NCBI GenBank assembly: GCA_910584075.1
Contig: CAJTZI010000042.1
Coordinates: 1-19,686 of the forward strand
Direction of reading: 5' to 3'
Source: an uncultured Oscillibacter sp.
GTDB taxonomy: Bacteria; Bacillota; Clostridia; Oscillospirales; Oscillospiraceae
Length of the DNA: 19,686 nucleotides
In this document: positions 7,976-15,854 of the stretch, piece by piece
How positions within the stretch are numbered: the first letter of the stretch is position 1
How the letters are laid out: each line of letters starts with the position of its first letter
Position numbers and translations under genes: made by a program
The notes under the pieces: generated by a model
Database searches by the model: none
Seen by the model: only the letters and a program-made list of their open reading frames with translations
Told to the model about the DNA's origin: nothing

Positions 7976-8587
7976 ATGGAGAGTAATATGTTTAAGAGCG
8001 TGGCATTTGGCGGATTTGACAAACAGGATGTCATCGGCTATATAGAGAGGACCGCCCGGGAGGCGGCGGAGGCGCAGGAGAAGCTCCAGCAGGAGAACGA
8101 CGGCCTGCGTCAGGAGACCCAGGCCCTTGGCGGACAGGTCTCGGCGCTTCAGGCCAAGCTGGAGGCTCTGGAGGCTGAGAACGCCCGCCTGCAGGAGTCC
8201 CTGGCTCGGGAGAGCGCCCGCCGGGAGGAGCTGGAGGCCATGAGGGCGGAGGCGGAGCGCCTGCGGGCCCAGGCGGAGGCCCTGCGGGGTGACGCGGAGT
8301 CCTATGCCCGGTTCCGGGAACAGATTGGGGCCATTGAGTGCGAGGCCCGCCAGCGGGCCGCCGGACTGGAGGATGAGGCCGGCATCCGCCTGCGGCGGCT
8401 GACGGACCAGTTCCAGACCCAGTACCGGGCACTGATGAGCACCTTTGAGACCACCGCCGCCCACGTCAACAGCGAGCTGCGGAAGATCGAGGTGAACCTG
8501 ACCCAGCTGCCCCGTGCCATGGACCAGTCCGGCGCGGAGCTGAAGGAGCTGGAGGCGCTGCTGGAGCACCGGGAAAAAGAGGATTGA
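7976..8587 (+). CDS. DivIVA-like coiled-coil protein
   Basis: A 203-residue soluble protein. The first 25 residues contain MFKSVAFGGFDKQDVIGYIE, which resembles the N-terminal membrane-curvature-binding segment of DivIVA/GpsB proteins (hydrophobic residues, then FDxxDVxxYIE). The remainder, from about residue 30 to 135, is a nearly uninterrupted coiled coil rich in Ala, Glu, Leu and Arg, followed by a less regular helical tail. DivIVA-type proteins recruit partners to division septa or poles; the partner here is unknown. I chose the ATG at 7976. The ATG at 7988, with GGAGAG just before it, is a real alternative that would remove four residues. The gene has its own promoter and terminator and so is independent of the copper operon and the ATPase operon on either side. 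Confidence 0.65.
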   Translation: MESNMFKSVAFGGFDKQDVIGYIERTAREAAEAQEKLQQENDGLRQETQALGGQVSALQAKLEALEAENARLQESLARESARREELEAMRAEAERLRAQAEALRGDAESYARFREQIGAIECEARQRAAGLEDEAGIRLRRLTDQFQTQYRALMSTFETTAAHVNSELRKIEVNLTQLPRAMDQSGAELKELEALLEHREKED

Positions 8588-8590
8588 GCG

Positions 8591-8622
8591 GAGCGGCGGA
8601 CATCTGGTCCGCCGCTCTTTTT
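8591..8622 (+). terminator. Terminator of the DivIVA-like gene
   Basis: GAGCGGCGGAC (8591-8601) and GTCCGCCGCTC (8607-8617) form a perfect 11-bp stem followed directly by five T's. Confidence 0.92.
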
Positions 8623-8954
8623 GTGTCTTGGCTGTCCGGGGGCAAAGATCAGCTGGACAAAGACCGGGTGTTTGCCCATTGCCGGACGGAGACACTGGCT
8701 GTAAAATGGGCTGTGTTCCCGGCGCCGCCGCCGCATGGGAATAAAATGAAAATCCGGGCTTAGAATACCTGTGGAAAACCGTTGCCGGGCCCGGAGGAGA
8801 GAAAAGGCAAAAACCGCCGCTGATGGGAAAAATCTCTTGCGTTGTGGGTGTGGATATGGTATGATGAACAGGCTTATGAAGAGCCGTCCATATACCCGGC
8901 GGGCGGCTTGACGGCGGCGTTAAAATCGCGTTGCAGGAGAGAAGGTGAAAACGG
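8623..8954 (+). other. Upstream region of the V-ATPase operon
   Basis: About 330 bases with no convincing gene. The only clear signal is the promoter at 8837-8865; the predicted leader of about 85 nt from there to the first gene contains no obvious riboswitch. Confidence 0.5.
8837..8865 (+). promoter_or_regulatory. V-ATPase operon promoter
   Basis: TTGCGT (8837-8842), 17 bp, TATGAT (8860-8865). It is the best promoter in the gap, and no other promoter is needed for the genes down to 18062. Confidence 0.65.
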
Positions 8955-9269
8955 ATGTCCCTGGAAGCAATCGAGAAGGTCACCCAAGTGGAGGCTGAAA
9001 ACAAAGAGCGCAAAGCGGCCGCCGAGGCCGAGGCGCAGAGGCTTGTCGCCGATGCGGAGCGGGAAGGACTTGCGCTTTTGCAGCAGGCGCGGACCAGCGC
9101 GGCGGAGAGCGGAAAGGAGCTGCTGCGGCAGGCGGAGGCCAAGGCCGCGGAGCGTTCCGCTGAGATCGGCCGTGCCGCCGAGGCGGAGGCCGGCGCCCTG
9201 CGGGAGACGGCCGGACAGCACTTGGAGGAGGCCGCGGAGTTTATTGTCGGAAGGGTTGTGAAGCACTGA
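8955..9269 (+). CDS. ntpF: V-type ATPase peripheral stalk subunit G/H
   Basis: A 104-residue, almost entirely helical protein rich in Ala, Glu, Lys and Arg that matches the G (bacterial H/NtpF) subunit of A/V-type ATPases. This subunit pairs with subunit E as a right-handed coiled coil to form the peripheral stalk that holds the A3B3 head against the membrane subunit I. The short conserved end AAEFIVGRVVK is typical of the family. It has an AAGGTG ribosome site (8942-8947). It is the first gene of the operon, and its stop codon lies one base before the start of subunit I, so translation is coupled. Confidence 0.85.
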   Translation: MSLEAIEKVTQVEAENKERKAAAEAEAQRLVADAEREGLALLQQARTSAAESGKELLRQAEAKAAERSAEIGRAAEAEAGALRETAGQHLEEAAEFIVGRVVKH

Positions 9270-9270
9270 T

Positions 9271-11190
9271 ATGGCCATTGTAAAAATGAAGAAGCTCCGC
9301 GTGATCGCGATGGCCGGCCAGCGGGGAGAGCTGCTGGAGGGGCTTCTGCGCCTGGGGTGTGTGGAGATCAGCGAGCCGGAGGGCGGAGAACAGGAGTGGT
9401 CCGCGCTTTTGCGGCGGGGCCAGTCCCGTCTGCTCTCCGCCAAGGAGGACATCACCCAGGCGGGCACCGCTCTGGCGGCTCTGAAGAAGTACGCCCAGAC
9501 AAAGGACGGAATGTTCATCCAGCGCCGCCCCATCTCCGAGGAGGAGTTCCTGGGCGGAGAGACTGTGGAAAAGGCCAGGGCCGTGAGCCGGGAGATCGGT
9601 GAGCAGCTTCAGACCCTGACCCGGCTCCAGAGCGAGGAGAGCCGCCTGCTGGCGAGGCAGGCGTCCCTGCTGCCCTGGAGGCCGCTGGATCTGCCCCTGG
9701 AGCAGGAGGGCACGGCAAACGTGCTGTTCCGGCTGGGGGTTCTGCCGGGCGGAGCCGACACCGGCGCCGTCAAGACCGAGCTGGCGGCGGACGCGGCGGC
9801 TGAGCTCTATGAGGTCAGCGCGGACAAGCAGCAGAACTACTGCCTGCTGGTGTGCCACCGGGCGGACGAGGCGGCTGCGATGGAGCTCCTGCGGCCCCAC
9901 GCGTTCAGCGTGGTGTCCTTCCAGGGCCTGACCGGAACGGCGGCGGAGAACCTCCAGGCGCTGGACCGGCAGCTAGAGGAGAACCGCGGTGCGCAGGCCA
10001 GGGCGGCGGAGGCCATTGCCGCCAAGGGCGGCGAGAAGGAGCTGCTCCAGCTCTACACAGACCGCCTGCGGGCCGAGGAGGCCCGGGAGACCAACGCCGA
10101 ACGTCTGCTGACCGACGGCACCATCCTCTTCTTCGAGGGCTGGGCCCCGGCGGAGCGGATGGGAGACGTGCAGGCCCTGCTGGAGAAGCTGGGCTGCGCA
10201 TGGGAGGCATCGGACCCCGCGGAGGAGGAGATTCCGAAGGTGCCGGTGCAGCTGAAGAACAACTGGCTCACAAGGCCTTTGAACATGGTGACGGAGATGT
10301 ACTCTCTCCCCGCCTACAACAACGTGGACCCCAATCCTTTGATGGCGCCGTTTTTCATCCTGTTTTACGGCATCATGATGGCGGACATGGGCTACGGGCT
10401 GCTGATGTTCCTGGCGGGCACAATCATCTCGAGAAAGTACCGCCCCAAGGGCACCATGGGCCACATGATGGGACTGATGCAGCTGTGCGGCGTGTCCACC
10501 TTTGTTATGGGCGCCATTACCGGCGGCTTCTTTGGGGACTTCCTGACCCAGGTGGTGAAGATCACCACCGGCGGGGATTTCGCCCTGCCGGCGCTGTTCA
10601 CACCGCTGAACGACACGCTGATGATTCTGGTGGGGGCCATGGCGCTGGGTCTGGTGCAGATCATCGTCGGCATGGCCATCAGCTTCATCCGCAAGCTTAG
10701 AGCCGGACAGGTGCTGGACGCCGTCTTTGAGGAGGTCACCTGGTGGGTCGTGTTTGCCGGCATCGGCCTCATGGCCGCAGGCGTGAGCAATATCGTGCTC
10801 TACGCGGGTCTGGCCCTGATCGTCATCGGACCTCTGGTCACCGGCCAGGGCTTCGGCAAAATCATGGGGATCTTCGGGTCGCTGTACAACCATGTAACGG
10901 GCTATTTCGGCGACATTTTGTCCTACGCCCGTCTCATGGCATTGATGCTGGCGGGCAGCGTCATCGCCCAGGTGTTCAATACATTGGGCGCCATCCCCAA
11001 CAACATCATCATTTTCCTCATCATCTCCCTGGCTGGCAACGCGCTGAACTTCGCGCTGAACCTGTTGGGCTGCTATGTCCACGATCTCCGGCTCCAGTGC
11101 CTGGAGTACTTCGGCAAGTTCTACGAGGACGGCGGCAGACCCTTCCGACCCCTGGCCATGGAGACGAAATACGTGGATATCACAAAGTAA
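9271..11190 (+). CDS. ntpI: V-type ATPase membrane subunit I
   Basis: A 639-residue subunit a/I homologue of the V-ATPase, which forms the two ion half-channels beside the rotor ring. Residues 1 to about 330 are the hydrophilic arm that contacts the peripheral stalks. The rest is membrane-embedded, beginning near NNVDPNPLMAPFFILFYGIMMADMGYG at about 350. The block GYFGDILSYARLMALMLAGSVIAQVFN contains R554, which aligns with the conserved arginine that acts on the rotor carboxylate. Length and order are normal. The start follows the previous stop by one base with no separate strong ribosome site. Confidence 0.95.
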   Translation: MAIVKMKKLRVIAMAGQRGELLEGLLRLGCVEISEPEGGEQEWSALLRRGQSRLLSAKEDITQAGTALAALKKYAQTKDGMFIQRRPISEEEFLGGETVEKARAVSREIGEQLQTLTRLQSEESRLLARQASLLPWRPLDLPLEQEGTANVLFRLGVLPGGADTGAVKTELAADAAAELYEVSADKQQNYCLLVCHRADEAAAMELLRPHAFSVVSFQGLTGTAAENLQALDRQLEENRGAQARAAEAIAAKGGEKELLQLYTDRLRAEEARETNAERLLTDGTILFFEGWAPAERMGDVQALLEKLGCAWEASDPAEEEIPKVPVQLKNNWLTRPLNMVTEMYSLPAYNNVDPNPLMAPFFILFYGIMMADMGYGLLMFLAGTIISRKYRPKGTMGHMMGLMQLCGVSTFVMGAITGGFFGDFLTQVVKITTGGDFALPALFTPLNDTLMILVGAMALGLVQIIVGMAISFIRKLRAGQVLDAVFEEVTWWVVFAGIGLMAAGVSNIVLYAGLALIVIGPLVTGQGFGKIMGIFGSLYNHVTGYFGDILSYARLMALMLAGSVIAQVFNTLGAIPNNIIIFLIISLAGNALNFALNLLGCYVHDLRLQCLEYFGKFYEDGGRPFRPLAMETKYVDITK

Positions 11191-11214
11191 TCAAAATTTA
11201 GGAGGAACACAACT

Positions 11215-11745
11215 ATGGGTACGGATATCATTCAGGCAATTGAGCAGAACGCGGCGGCACAGTCCTTCCTGGGCGCTTTCGGCGGTCTGGCCCTGGCTCT
11301 GCTGGGCGCGGGTCTGGCGGCGGTTCTGCCCGGCATCGGCTCCGCCAAGGGCACCGGCATCGCCGGTGAGGCGGGCACCGGCCTTCTGTGCCAGGACCCC
11401 AGCAAGTTCGGTAAGGTCATGATTCTCCAGGTCATCCCCGGCACCCAGGGCCTGTACGGCCTGGTGGTGTGGTTCTTCGCCATCTTCTCCATGGGCCTGC
11501 TGGGCGGCGACGTCTCCGGCATGACCGTGGCCCAGGGTCTCCAGTATTTCTGCGCCTGCCTGCCCATGGCGCTGGGCGGCCTGTTCTCCGCCATTGCCCA
11601 GGGCCGCGTGGCTGCCGGCTCCATCAACATCCTGGCCAAGAAGCCCGACGACTGGTCCAAGGGCATGGTGCTCTGCATCACCGTGGAGTTCTACGCCATC
11701 CTCTCCCTGCTGGCCTCCATGCTGATGATCATCAACATTTCTTAA
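11215..11745 (+). CDS. ntpK: V-type ATPase rotor ring subunit K (Na+-type)
   Basis: A 176-residue four-helix proteolipid made of two fused hairpins, the V-type form of subunit c. It aligns by eye with Enterococcus hirae NtpK over nearly its full length: GIGSAKGTGIAGEAG, LQVIPGTQGLYG, GLFSAIAQGRVAAGSINILAKKP and VEFYAILSLL. The residues that bind Na+ in NtpK (L61, T64, Q65, Q110, E139) correspond to I74, T77, Q78, Q129 and E158 here, so a Na+-binding rotor is predicted. Only the second hairpin carries the ion-binding carboxylate, as in other V-type rotors. A strong AGGAGG (11200-11205) lies before the ATG, in keeping with the high copy number needed for the ring. Confidence 0.95.
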   Translation: MGTDIIQAIEQNAAAQSFLGAFGGLALALLGAGLAAVLPGIGSAKGTGIAGEAGTGLLCQDPSKFGKVMILQVIPGTQGLYGLVVWFFAIFSMGLLGGDVSGMTVAQGLQYFCACLPMALGGLFSAIAQGRVAAGSINILAKKPDDWSKGMVLCITVEFYAILSLLASMLMIINIS

Positions 11746-11772
11746 TCGGCCCCGCAGAAAGGGGATTCAAAC

Positions 11773-12459
11773 ATGAATGGAATTGAAAAAATCACCGGAC
11801 GCATCGCCGCGGACGCCCAGGCGGAGGCGGAGCGCGTCTTGAGCAGCGCCCGGGAGGAGGCCGCCCAGATTACGGCAAAGTACAAGTCCCAGGCAGACGC
11901 CGAGTCCGCGGACCTTGCGGCAAAGAACGCCAAGGCCGCCGTGGAGCGGGAGGAGCGCCTTGTGAGCGTTGCCCAGATGGAGGCCCGGAAGGTTCTGCTG
12001 TCCGCCAAGCAGGAGATGGTGGAAAAAGCCTACGCCCTGGCACTGGAGAAGCTATGCGCCATGCCGGAGGAGCGGTACGTACAGGTGCTGGCGGAGCTGC
12101 TGGTGCAGGCGTCCTCCACCGGACGGGAGGAGGTCATCTTCTCTCCGGTGGACCGGGACCGCGTGGGCAAGGCCGCCGTGACCAAGGCCAATGAGACCCT
12201 GGCCAAACAGGCCGCGCCGGACGTTCCCCAGGGCGGCTCAAAGGTGACGGACCTTTTGAGCAAGGTGGCCACCAACGTCACCGCCATCGCCAAGGGCACG
12301 GCCATGCTGACGCTGTCCAAGGAGACCCGCGCCATTCAGGGCGGCTTTATTCTCAAGGACGAAAACGTGGAGGTCAACTGCACCTTCGATACCCTGGTGC
12401 GCCTGCAGAAGGCGGAGACCGCGGGGATGGTTGCCAAAAAGCTGTTCCCGGAGGCATAA
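11773..12459 (+). CDS. ntpE: V-type ATPase peripheral stalk subunit E
   Basis: A 228-residue subunit E homologue. The first 95 residues or so are a long Ala/Glu/Lys-rich helix (KITGRIAADAQAEAERVLSSA) that pairs with subunit G/H. The globular C-terminal part, with RAIQGGFILKDENVEVNCTF at about 189-208, binds the top of the catalytic head. Length is slightly over the usual 200. The ribosome site is AAAGGGG, and the order K-E-C matches the E. hirae ntp operon. Confidence 0.93.
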   Translation: MNGIEKITGRIAADAQAEAERVLSSAREEAAQITAKYKSQADAESADLAAKNAKAAVEREERLVSVAQMEARKVLLSAKQEMVEKAYALALEKLCAMPEERYVQVLAELLVQASSTGREEVIFSPVDRDRVGKAAVTKANETLAKQAAPDVPQGGSKVTDLLSKVATNVTAIAKGTAMLTLSKETRAIQGGFILKDENVEVNCTFDTLVRLQKAETAGMVAKKLFPEA

Positions 12460-12474
12460 CAAGGAGGAAGTGTC

Positions 12475-13479
12475 TTGGCTACAAAAATCAAAGACACCGA
12501 TTACCTGGTCATCTCCGCCCGTATCAAGGCCATGGAGAGCACCCTGCTGACCCGGGAGCGGATGGAACAGCTCCTGGATGCCCGCGGCGACGAGGAGGTC
12601 CAGAAGATTCTCCAGGACTGCGGCTATCCGGAGCTGGATGCCGCAGACCCGGAGGCCATGGACGCGGCCCTTGCCGCCGCCCGGGAGGCAACCCTCTCCG
12701 ATCTGGCTGACGGCGCGCCGGACCCCAGGTATATCGACGTTTTCAAGCTGAAATACGACTATCACAACGCAAAGGCCATCTTGAAGGCGGAGGCCATGGA
12801 TACCGATCCAGGCCATATGCTGATGGATATGGGCCGCGTAGGCGCGGCGGAGCTGCAAGAGGCCATGCGCTCCGGGGAGCTGGACAATCTGCCGCCCTTC
12901 CTGGCGTCCGCTGTGGCGGAGGCCAAAGAGGTTTTGCAGACCACCCGGGACCCCCAGCTGTGCGACATCGTGCTGGACCGCTGGTTCTACAAGGATATGG
13001 ACGCCGTGGCGGAGGCCACCGGCAGCGCGTTTCTCCACGGTTATGTGCAGGTGCAGATCGACGCCGCCAACCTGCGGACCCTAGTCCGCACCCTGCGGAT
13101 GGGAAAGAACGAGGAGTTTCTGCGGGGCGTGCTCTTTGATGGCGGCGAGATTGCCCCGGACGCGGTTCTGGCGGTCAGTGCCGCCAAGGGCGGCGGCCTG
13201 GCGGAGCTGTACGCTCCCACCCGCTTCCAGGCGGCGGCGGAGAGCGGCGCCCGGGCACTCCAGGGCGGACCTCTGACAGAGTTTGAGAAGCTGTGTGACG
13301 ACGTGGTGGGGGACTACCTCGCCGGCGCGCTGTTTGTCCCCTTCGGCGAGGCCCCGCTGGTGGGGTATCTGGCCGCCCGGGAGACAGAGTATACCAACCT
13401 GCGCATCCTGCTGATGGGGCGCGGCGCCGGCATTGACCCGGACGTGATCCGTTCCCGCCTGCGGGCGAGTTATGTGTAA
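12475..13479 (+). CDS. ntpC: V-type ATPase subunit C (d-type)
   Basis: A 334-residue subunit C (eukaryotic d), the funnel-shaped connector between rotor ring and central shaft. The start MATKIKDTDYLVISARIKAMESTLLTRERMEQLLDA and the repeated helical blocks are typical of the family. The start codon is TTG at 12475, chosen because AAGGAGG ends seven bases before it (12461-12467) and the resulting N-terminus matches the family. No in-frame ATG nearby is better. Confidence 0.93.
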   Translation: MATKIKDTDYLVISARIKAMESTLLTRERMEQLLDARGDEEVQKILQDCGYPELDAADPEAMDAALAAAREATLSDLADGAPDPRYIDVFKLKYDYHNAKAILKAEAMDTDPGHMLMDMGRVGAAELQEAMRSGELDNLPPFLASAVAEAKEVLQTTRDPQLCDIVLDRWFYKDMDAVAEATGSAFLHGYVQVQIDAANLRTLVRTLRMGKNEEFLRGVLFDGGEIAPDAVLAVSAAKGGGLAELYAPTRFQAAAESGARALQGGPLTEFEKLCDDVVGDYLAGALFVPFGEAPLVGYLAARETEYTNLRILLMGRGAGIDPDVIRSRLRASYV

Positions 13480-13492
13480 GGCGGTGTAAGTT

Positions 13493-13810
13493 ATGGCTGC
13501 TGCATATCAAATTGCCGTCATCGGCGACTGGGAGTCCGTCATGGGCTTCCGGGCCCTGGGGCTGGACACCTATCCCGTCACGTCCGCGGACGAGGCCAGG
13601 GAGAAGGTGCGGGAGCTGGCCAAGACCAGCTGCGCGGTGATCTATCTCACGGAGCAGCTGGCAAAGGACATGGACGATGTGCTGGCCCGGTACAAGGACG
13701 AGCTGCGTCCCGCCATCATCCTGATCCCCGGCCGGGAGGGCTCTCTGGGCATTGGCAAGAATAACATCCAGCGCGCCATTGAGCGCGCGGTGGGTGCCGA
13801 TATTTTGTAA
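13493..13810 (+). CDS. ntpG: V-type ATPase subunit F
   Basis: A 105-residue subunit F homologue (NtpG in Enterococcus nomenclature), which sits at the end of the rotating shaft with subunit D. It shows the family pattern: an IAVIGDWESVMGFRALGLD start (7-25), then CAVIYLTEQLA (46-56) and PAIILIPG (73-80), a Rossmann-like alternation of strands and helices. The ribosome site before the ATG is weak (GGCGGTG, with only 13 bases between the stop of C and this start). After its stop there is an unusually long non-coding stretch before the gene for A. Confidence 0.92.
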   Translation: MAAAYQIAVIGDWESVMGFRALGLDTYPVTSADEAREKVRELAKTSCAVIYLTEQLAKDMDDVLARYKDELRPAIILIPGREGSLGIGKNNIQRAIERAVGADIL

Positions 13811-14010
13811 GCCCTCCAAAGGGGGACTGTGTCCCCCTGGTCGCTCCGGCGGGCTGCACCCCTTCTCCAGTGACATCGGTGACCGGAGACGCCTCCCTGG
13901 GCGGCTGGGGTATGGGCATGTTCGCCGCGTACACGCCGCGGTGAACATGATTTGAATTGATCTCTCCGCCTTCGGCGGAGAAACCAGGGGAAAACCACGT
14001 TTTTCCCTGG
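13811..14010. repeat. Multi-hairpin intergenic element inside the V-ATPase operon
   Basis: Four strong inverted repeats follow each other between ntpG and ntpA: GGGGGAC/GTCCCCC (13821-13837), a 13-bp stem with one wobble (13917-13929 with 13937-13949), TCTCCGCC/GGCGGAGA (13963-13981) and an 11-bp stem CCAGGGGAAAA/TTTTTCCCTGG (13984-14010). A weaker one lies at 13867-13890. No gene or plausible leader peptide is seen. All other gaps in this operon are under 30 bases, so the block looks inserted. A dispersed intergenic repeat is the most likely explanation, but I cannot check copy number. Confidence 0.5.
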
Positions 14011-14084
14011 ACCCCTTTCCGGGTGTGGCTTGACGGGGAGGGGAATTCTTCCGGCGAATTTATCCTGAAAGAAGGTTTTAGAAT

Positions 14085-15854
14085 TTGAGCGGAAAAGTTG
14101 TTAAAGTTTCCGGACCGCTGGTTGTCGCCACGGGACTTGCGGACGCCAATATGTCCGACGTGGTCCGCGTGGGACCCCAGCGTCTGATCGGCGAGATCCT
14201 GACCATGAAGGGCGATACCGCCTCCATCCAGGTCTATGAGGAGACCTCCGGCCTGGGTCCCGGAGCCGACGTGATCACCACCGGCGCTCCCATGAGCGTG
14301 GAGCTTGGACCCGGCATGATTGAAGGCATCTACGACGGTATCCAGCGTCCGCTGGAGAAGATCGTGGAGAAGGTGGGCGCCAACATCTCCCGCGGCGTGG
14401 AGGTTCCCGCCGTGGACCGGGAGAAGAAGTGGGACTTCACCGCCACCGCCAAGGCCGGCGATAAGGTCACCGGCGGTGACATCATCGGTACTGTGCCCGA
14501 GACTCCCGTGGTGCTCCACAAAATCATGGTCCCTCCCAACCTGAAGGGCACCATCAAGGACATTAAGAGCGGCTCTTTCAACGTGACGGAGACCATTGCC
14601 ACCCTCACCACCGAGGACGGTAAAGATGTGCCCCTGACCATGATCCAGAAGTGGCCCGTTCGTGTGGGCCGTCCCTACGAGAAAAAGTACTCCCCGGAGC
14701 GGCCCCTGTGCTCCGGCCAGCGGATTATCGACACCATGTTCCCCATCGCCAAGGGCGGCACGGCGGCCGTGCCCGGTCCCTTCGGCTCCGGCAAGACCGT
14801 GGTGCAGCATCAGCTGGCCAAGTGGTCCGATGTGGACATCGTCATCTACATCGGCTGCGGCGAGCGCGGCAACGAGATGACCGACGTTCTGCGGGAGTTC
14901 CCCGAGCTGAAGGACCCCCGCACCGGCGAGTCTTTGATGAAGCGGACGGTGCTGATCGCCAACACCTCCGATATGCCCGTGGCGGCCCGTGAGGCCAGCG
15001 TCTATACCGGCATTACCATCGCCGAGTATTTCCGCGACATGGGCTACGATGTGGCCGTCATTGCCGACTCCACCTCCCGCTGGGCCGAGGCCCTCCGTGA
15101 GATGTCCGGCCGTCTGGAGGAGATGCCCGGCGAGGAGGGCTATCCCGCGTACCTTGCCTCCCGTCTGGCCCAGTTCTACGAGCGGGCCGGCAGCGTGGAG
15201 TGCCTGGGCAGCGACGAGCGCCGGGGCAGCCTGACCGCTGTGGGTGCCGTGTCGCCTCCCGGCGGCGACCTGTCCGAGCCCGTCTCCCAGTCCACCATGC
15301 GGATTGTCAAGGTGTTCTGGGCCCTGGATTCGTCCCTTGCCTACAAGCGCCATTTCCCGGCCATCAACTGGCTGACCTCCTACTCCCTGTATCTGGACAC
15401 CCTGAAGCCCTGGTTTGACGAGAACTTCGGCCCGGAGTTCATGCAGGACCGGAGTAAGGCCATGAGCATTCTCCAGAACGAGGCCAGCCTGAACGAGATC
15501 GTCCAGCTGGTTGGCAAGGACGCCCTTTCTCCCGCCGATCAGCTGACGCTGGAGGTGGCCCGGATGGTCCGGGAGGACTTCCTCCAGCAGAACGCCTTCA
15601 CCGACATCGACGGTTTCTCCAGCTATGACCGGCAGCAGAAGCTCCTGGCCATGGTTCTGCGCTATGAGGAGCTGTGCCGTGCCGCCATCGCCAAGGGCGC
15701 CCCTGTGGCGAAGCTCTTCGACATTCCCGCCCGCGAGCAGATCGGCCGTGCCAAGAGCGTTCCCGCGGAGGAGTACGTCCAGGTCTACGCGCAGATGGAG
15801 CAGGACATGGCGGCGCAGATCGACGCCGTGGCTGCTCAGGGAGGTGAGAACTGA
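14085..15854 (+). CDS. ntpA: V-type ATPase catalytic subunit A
   Basis: A 589-residue catalytic A subunit that hydrolyses ATP at the A-B interface. It begins with SGKVVKVSGPLVVATGLADANMSDVVRVG, has the A-specific insert domain (about 110-190, including the AGDKVTGGDIIGTVPETPVVLHKIMVP stretch), the P-loop GPFGSGKTV at 231-239 and the catalytic GER in CGERGNEM (E260). The ADSTSRWAEALREMSGRLEEMPGEEGYPAYL block is a family hallmark. The start is TTG at 14085 with AAGAAGG (14069-14075) before it. It is separated from ntpG by a 274-base element and overlaps the start of ntpB by one base, with the ribosome site of ntpB inside its last codons. Confidence 0.97.
   Translation: MSGKVVKVSGPLVVATGLADANMSDVVRVGPQRLIGEILTMKGDTASIQVYEETSGLGPGADVITTGAPMSVELGPGMIEGIYDGIQRPLEKIVEKVGANISRGVEVPAVDREKKWDFTATAKAGDKVTGGDIIGTVPETPVVLHKIMVPPNLKGTIKDIKSGSFNVTETIATLTTEDGKDVPLTMIQKWPVRVGRPYEKKYSPERPLCSGQRIIDTMFPIAKGGTAAVPGPFGSGKTVVQHQLAKWSDVDIVIYIGCGERGNEMTDVLREFPELKDPRTGESLMKRTVLIANTSDMPVAAREASVYTGITIAEYFRDMGYDVAVIADSTSRWAEALREMSGRLEEMPGEEGYPAYLASRLAQFYERAGSVECLGSDERRGSLTAVGAVSPPGGDLSEPVSQSTMRIVKVFWALDSSLAYKRHFPAINWLTSYSLYLDTLKPWFDENFGPEFMQDRSKAMSILQNEASLNEIVQLVGKDALSPADQLTLEVARMVREDFLQQNAFTDIDGFSSYDRQQKLLAMVLRYEELCRAAIAKGAPVAKLFDIPAREQIGRAKSVPAEEYVQVYAQMEQDMAAQIDAVAAQGGEN

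Noticed and set aside
13716..15353. 545-codon minus-strand frame running through the hairpin block and opposite ntpA
   Set aside because: It is mostly a shadow of subunit A, and the part over 13811-14010 is explained by inverted repeats.
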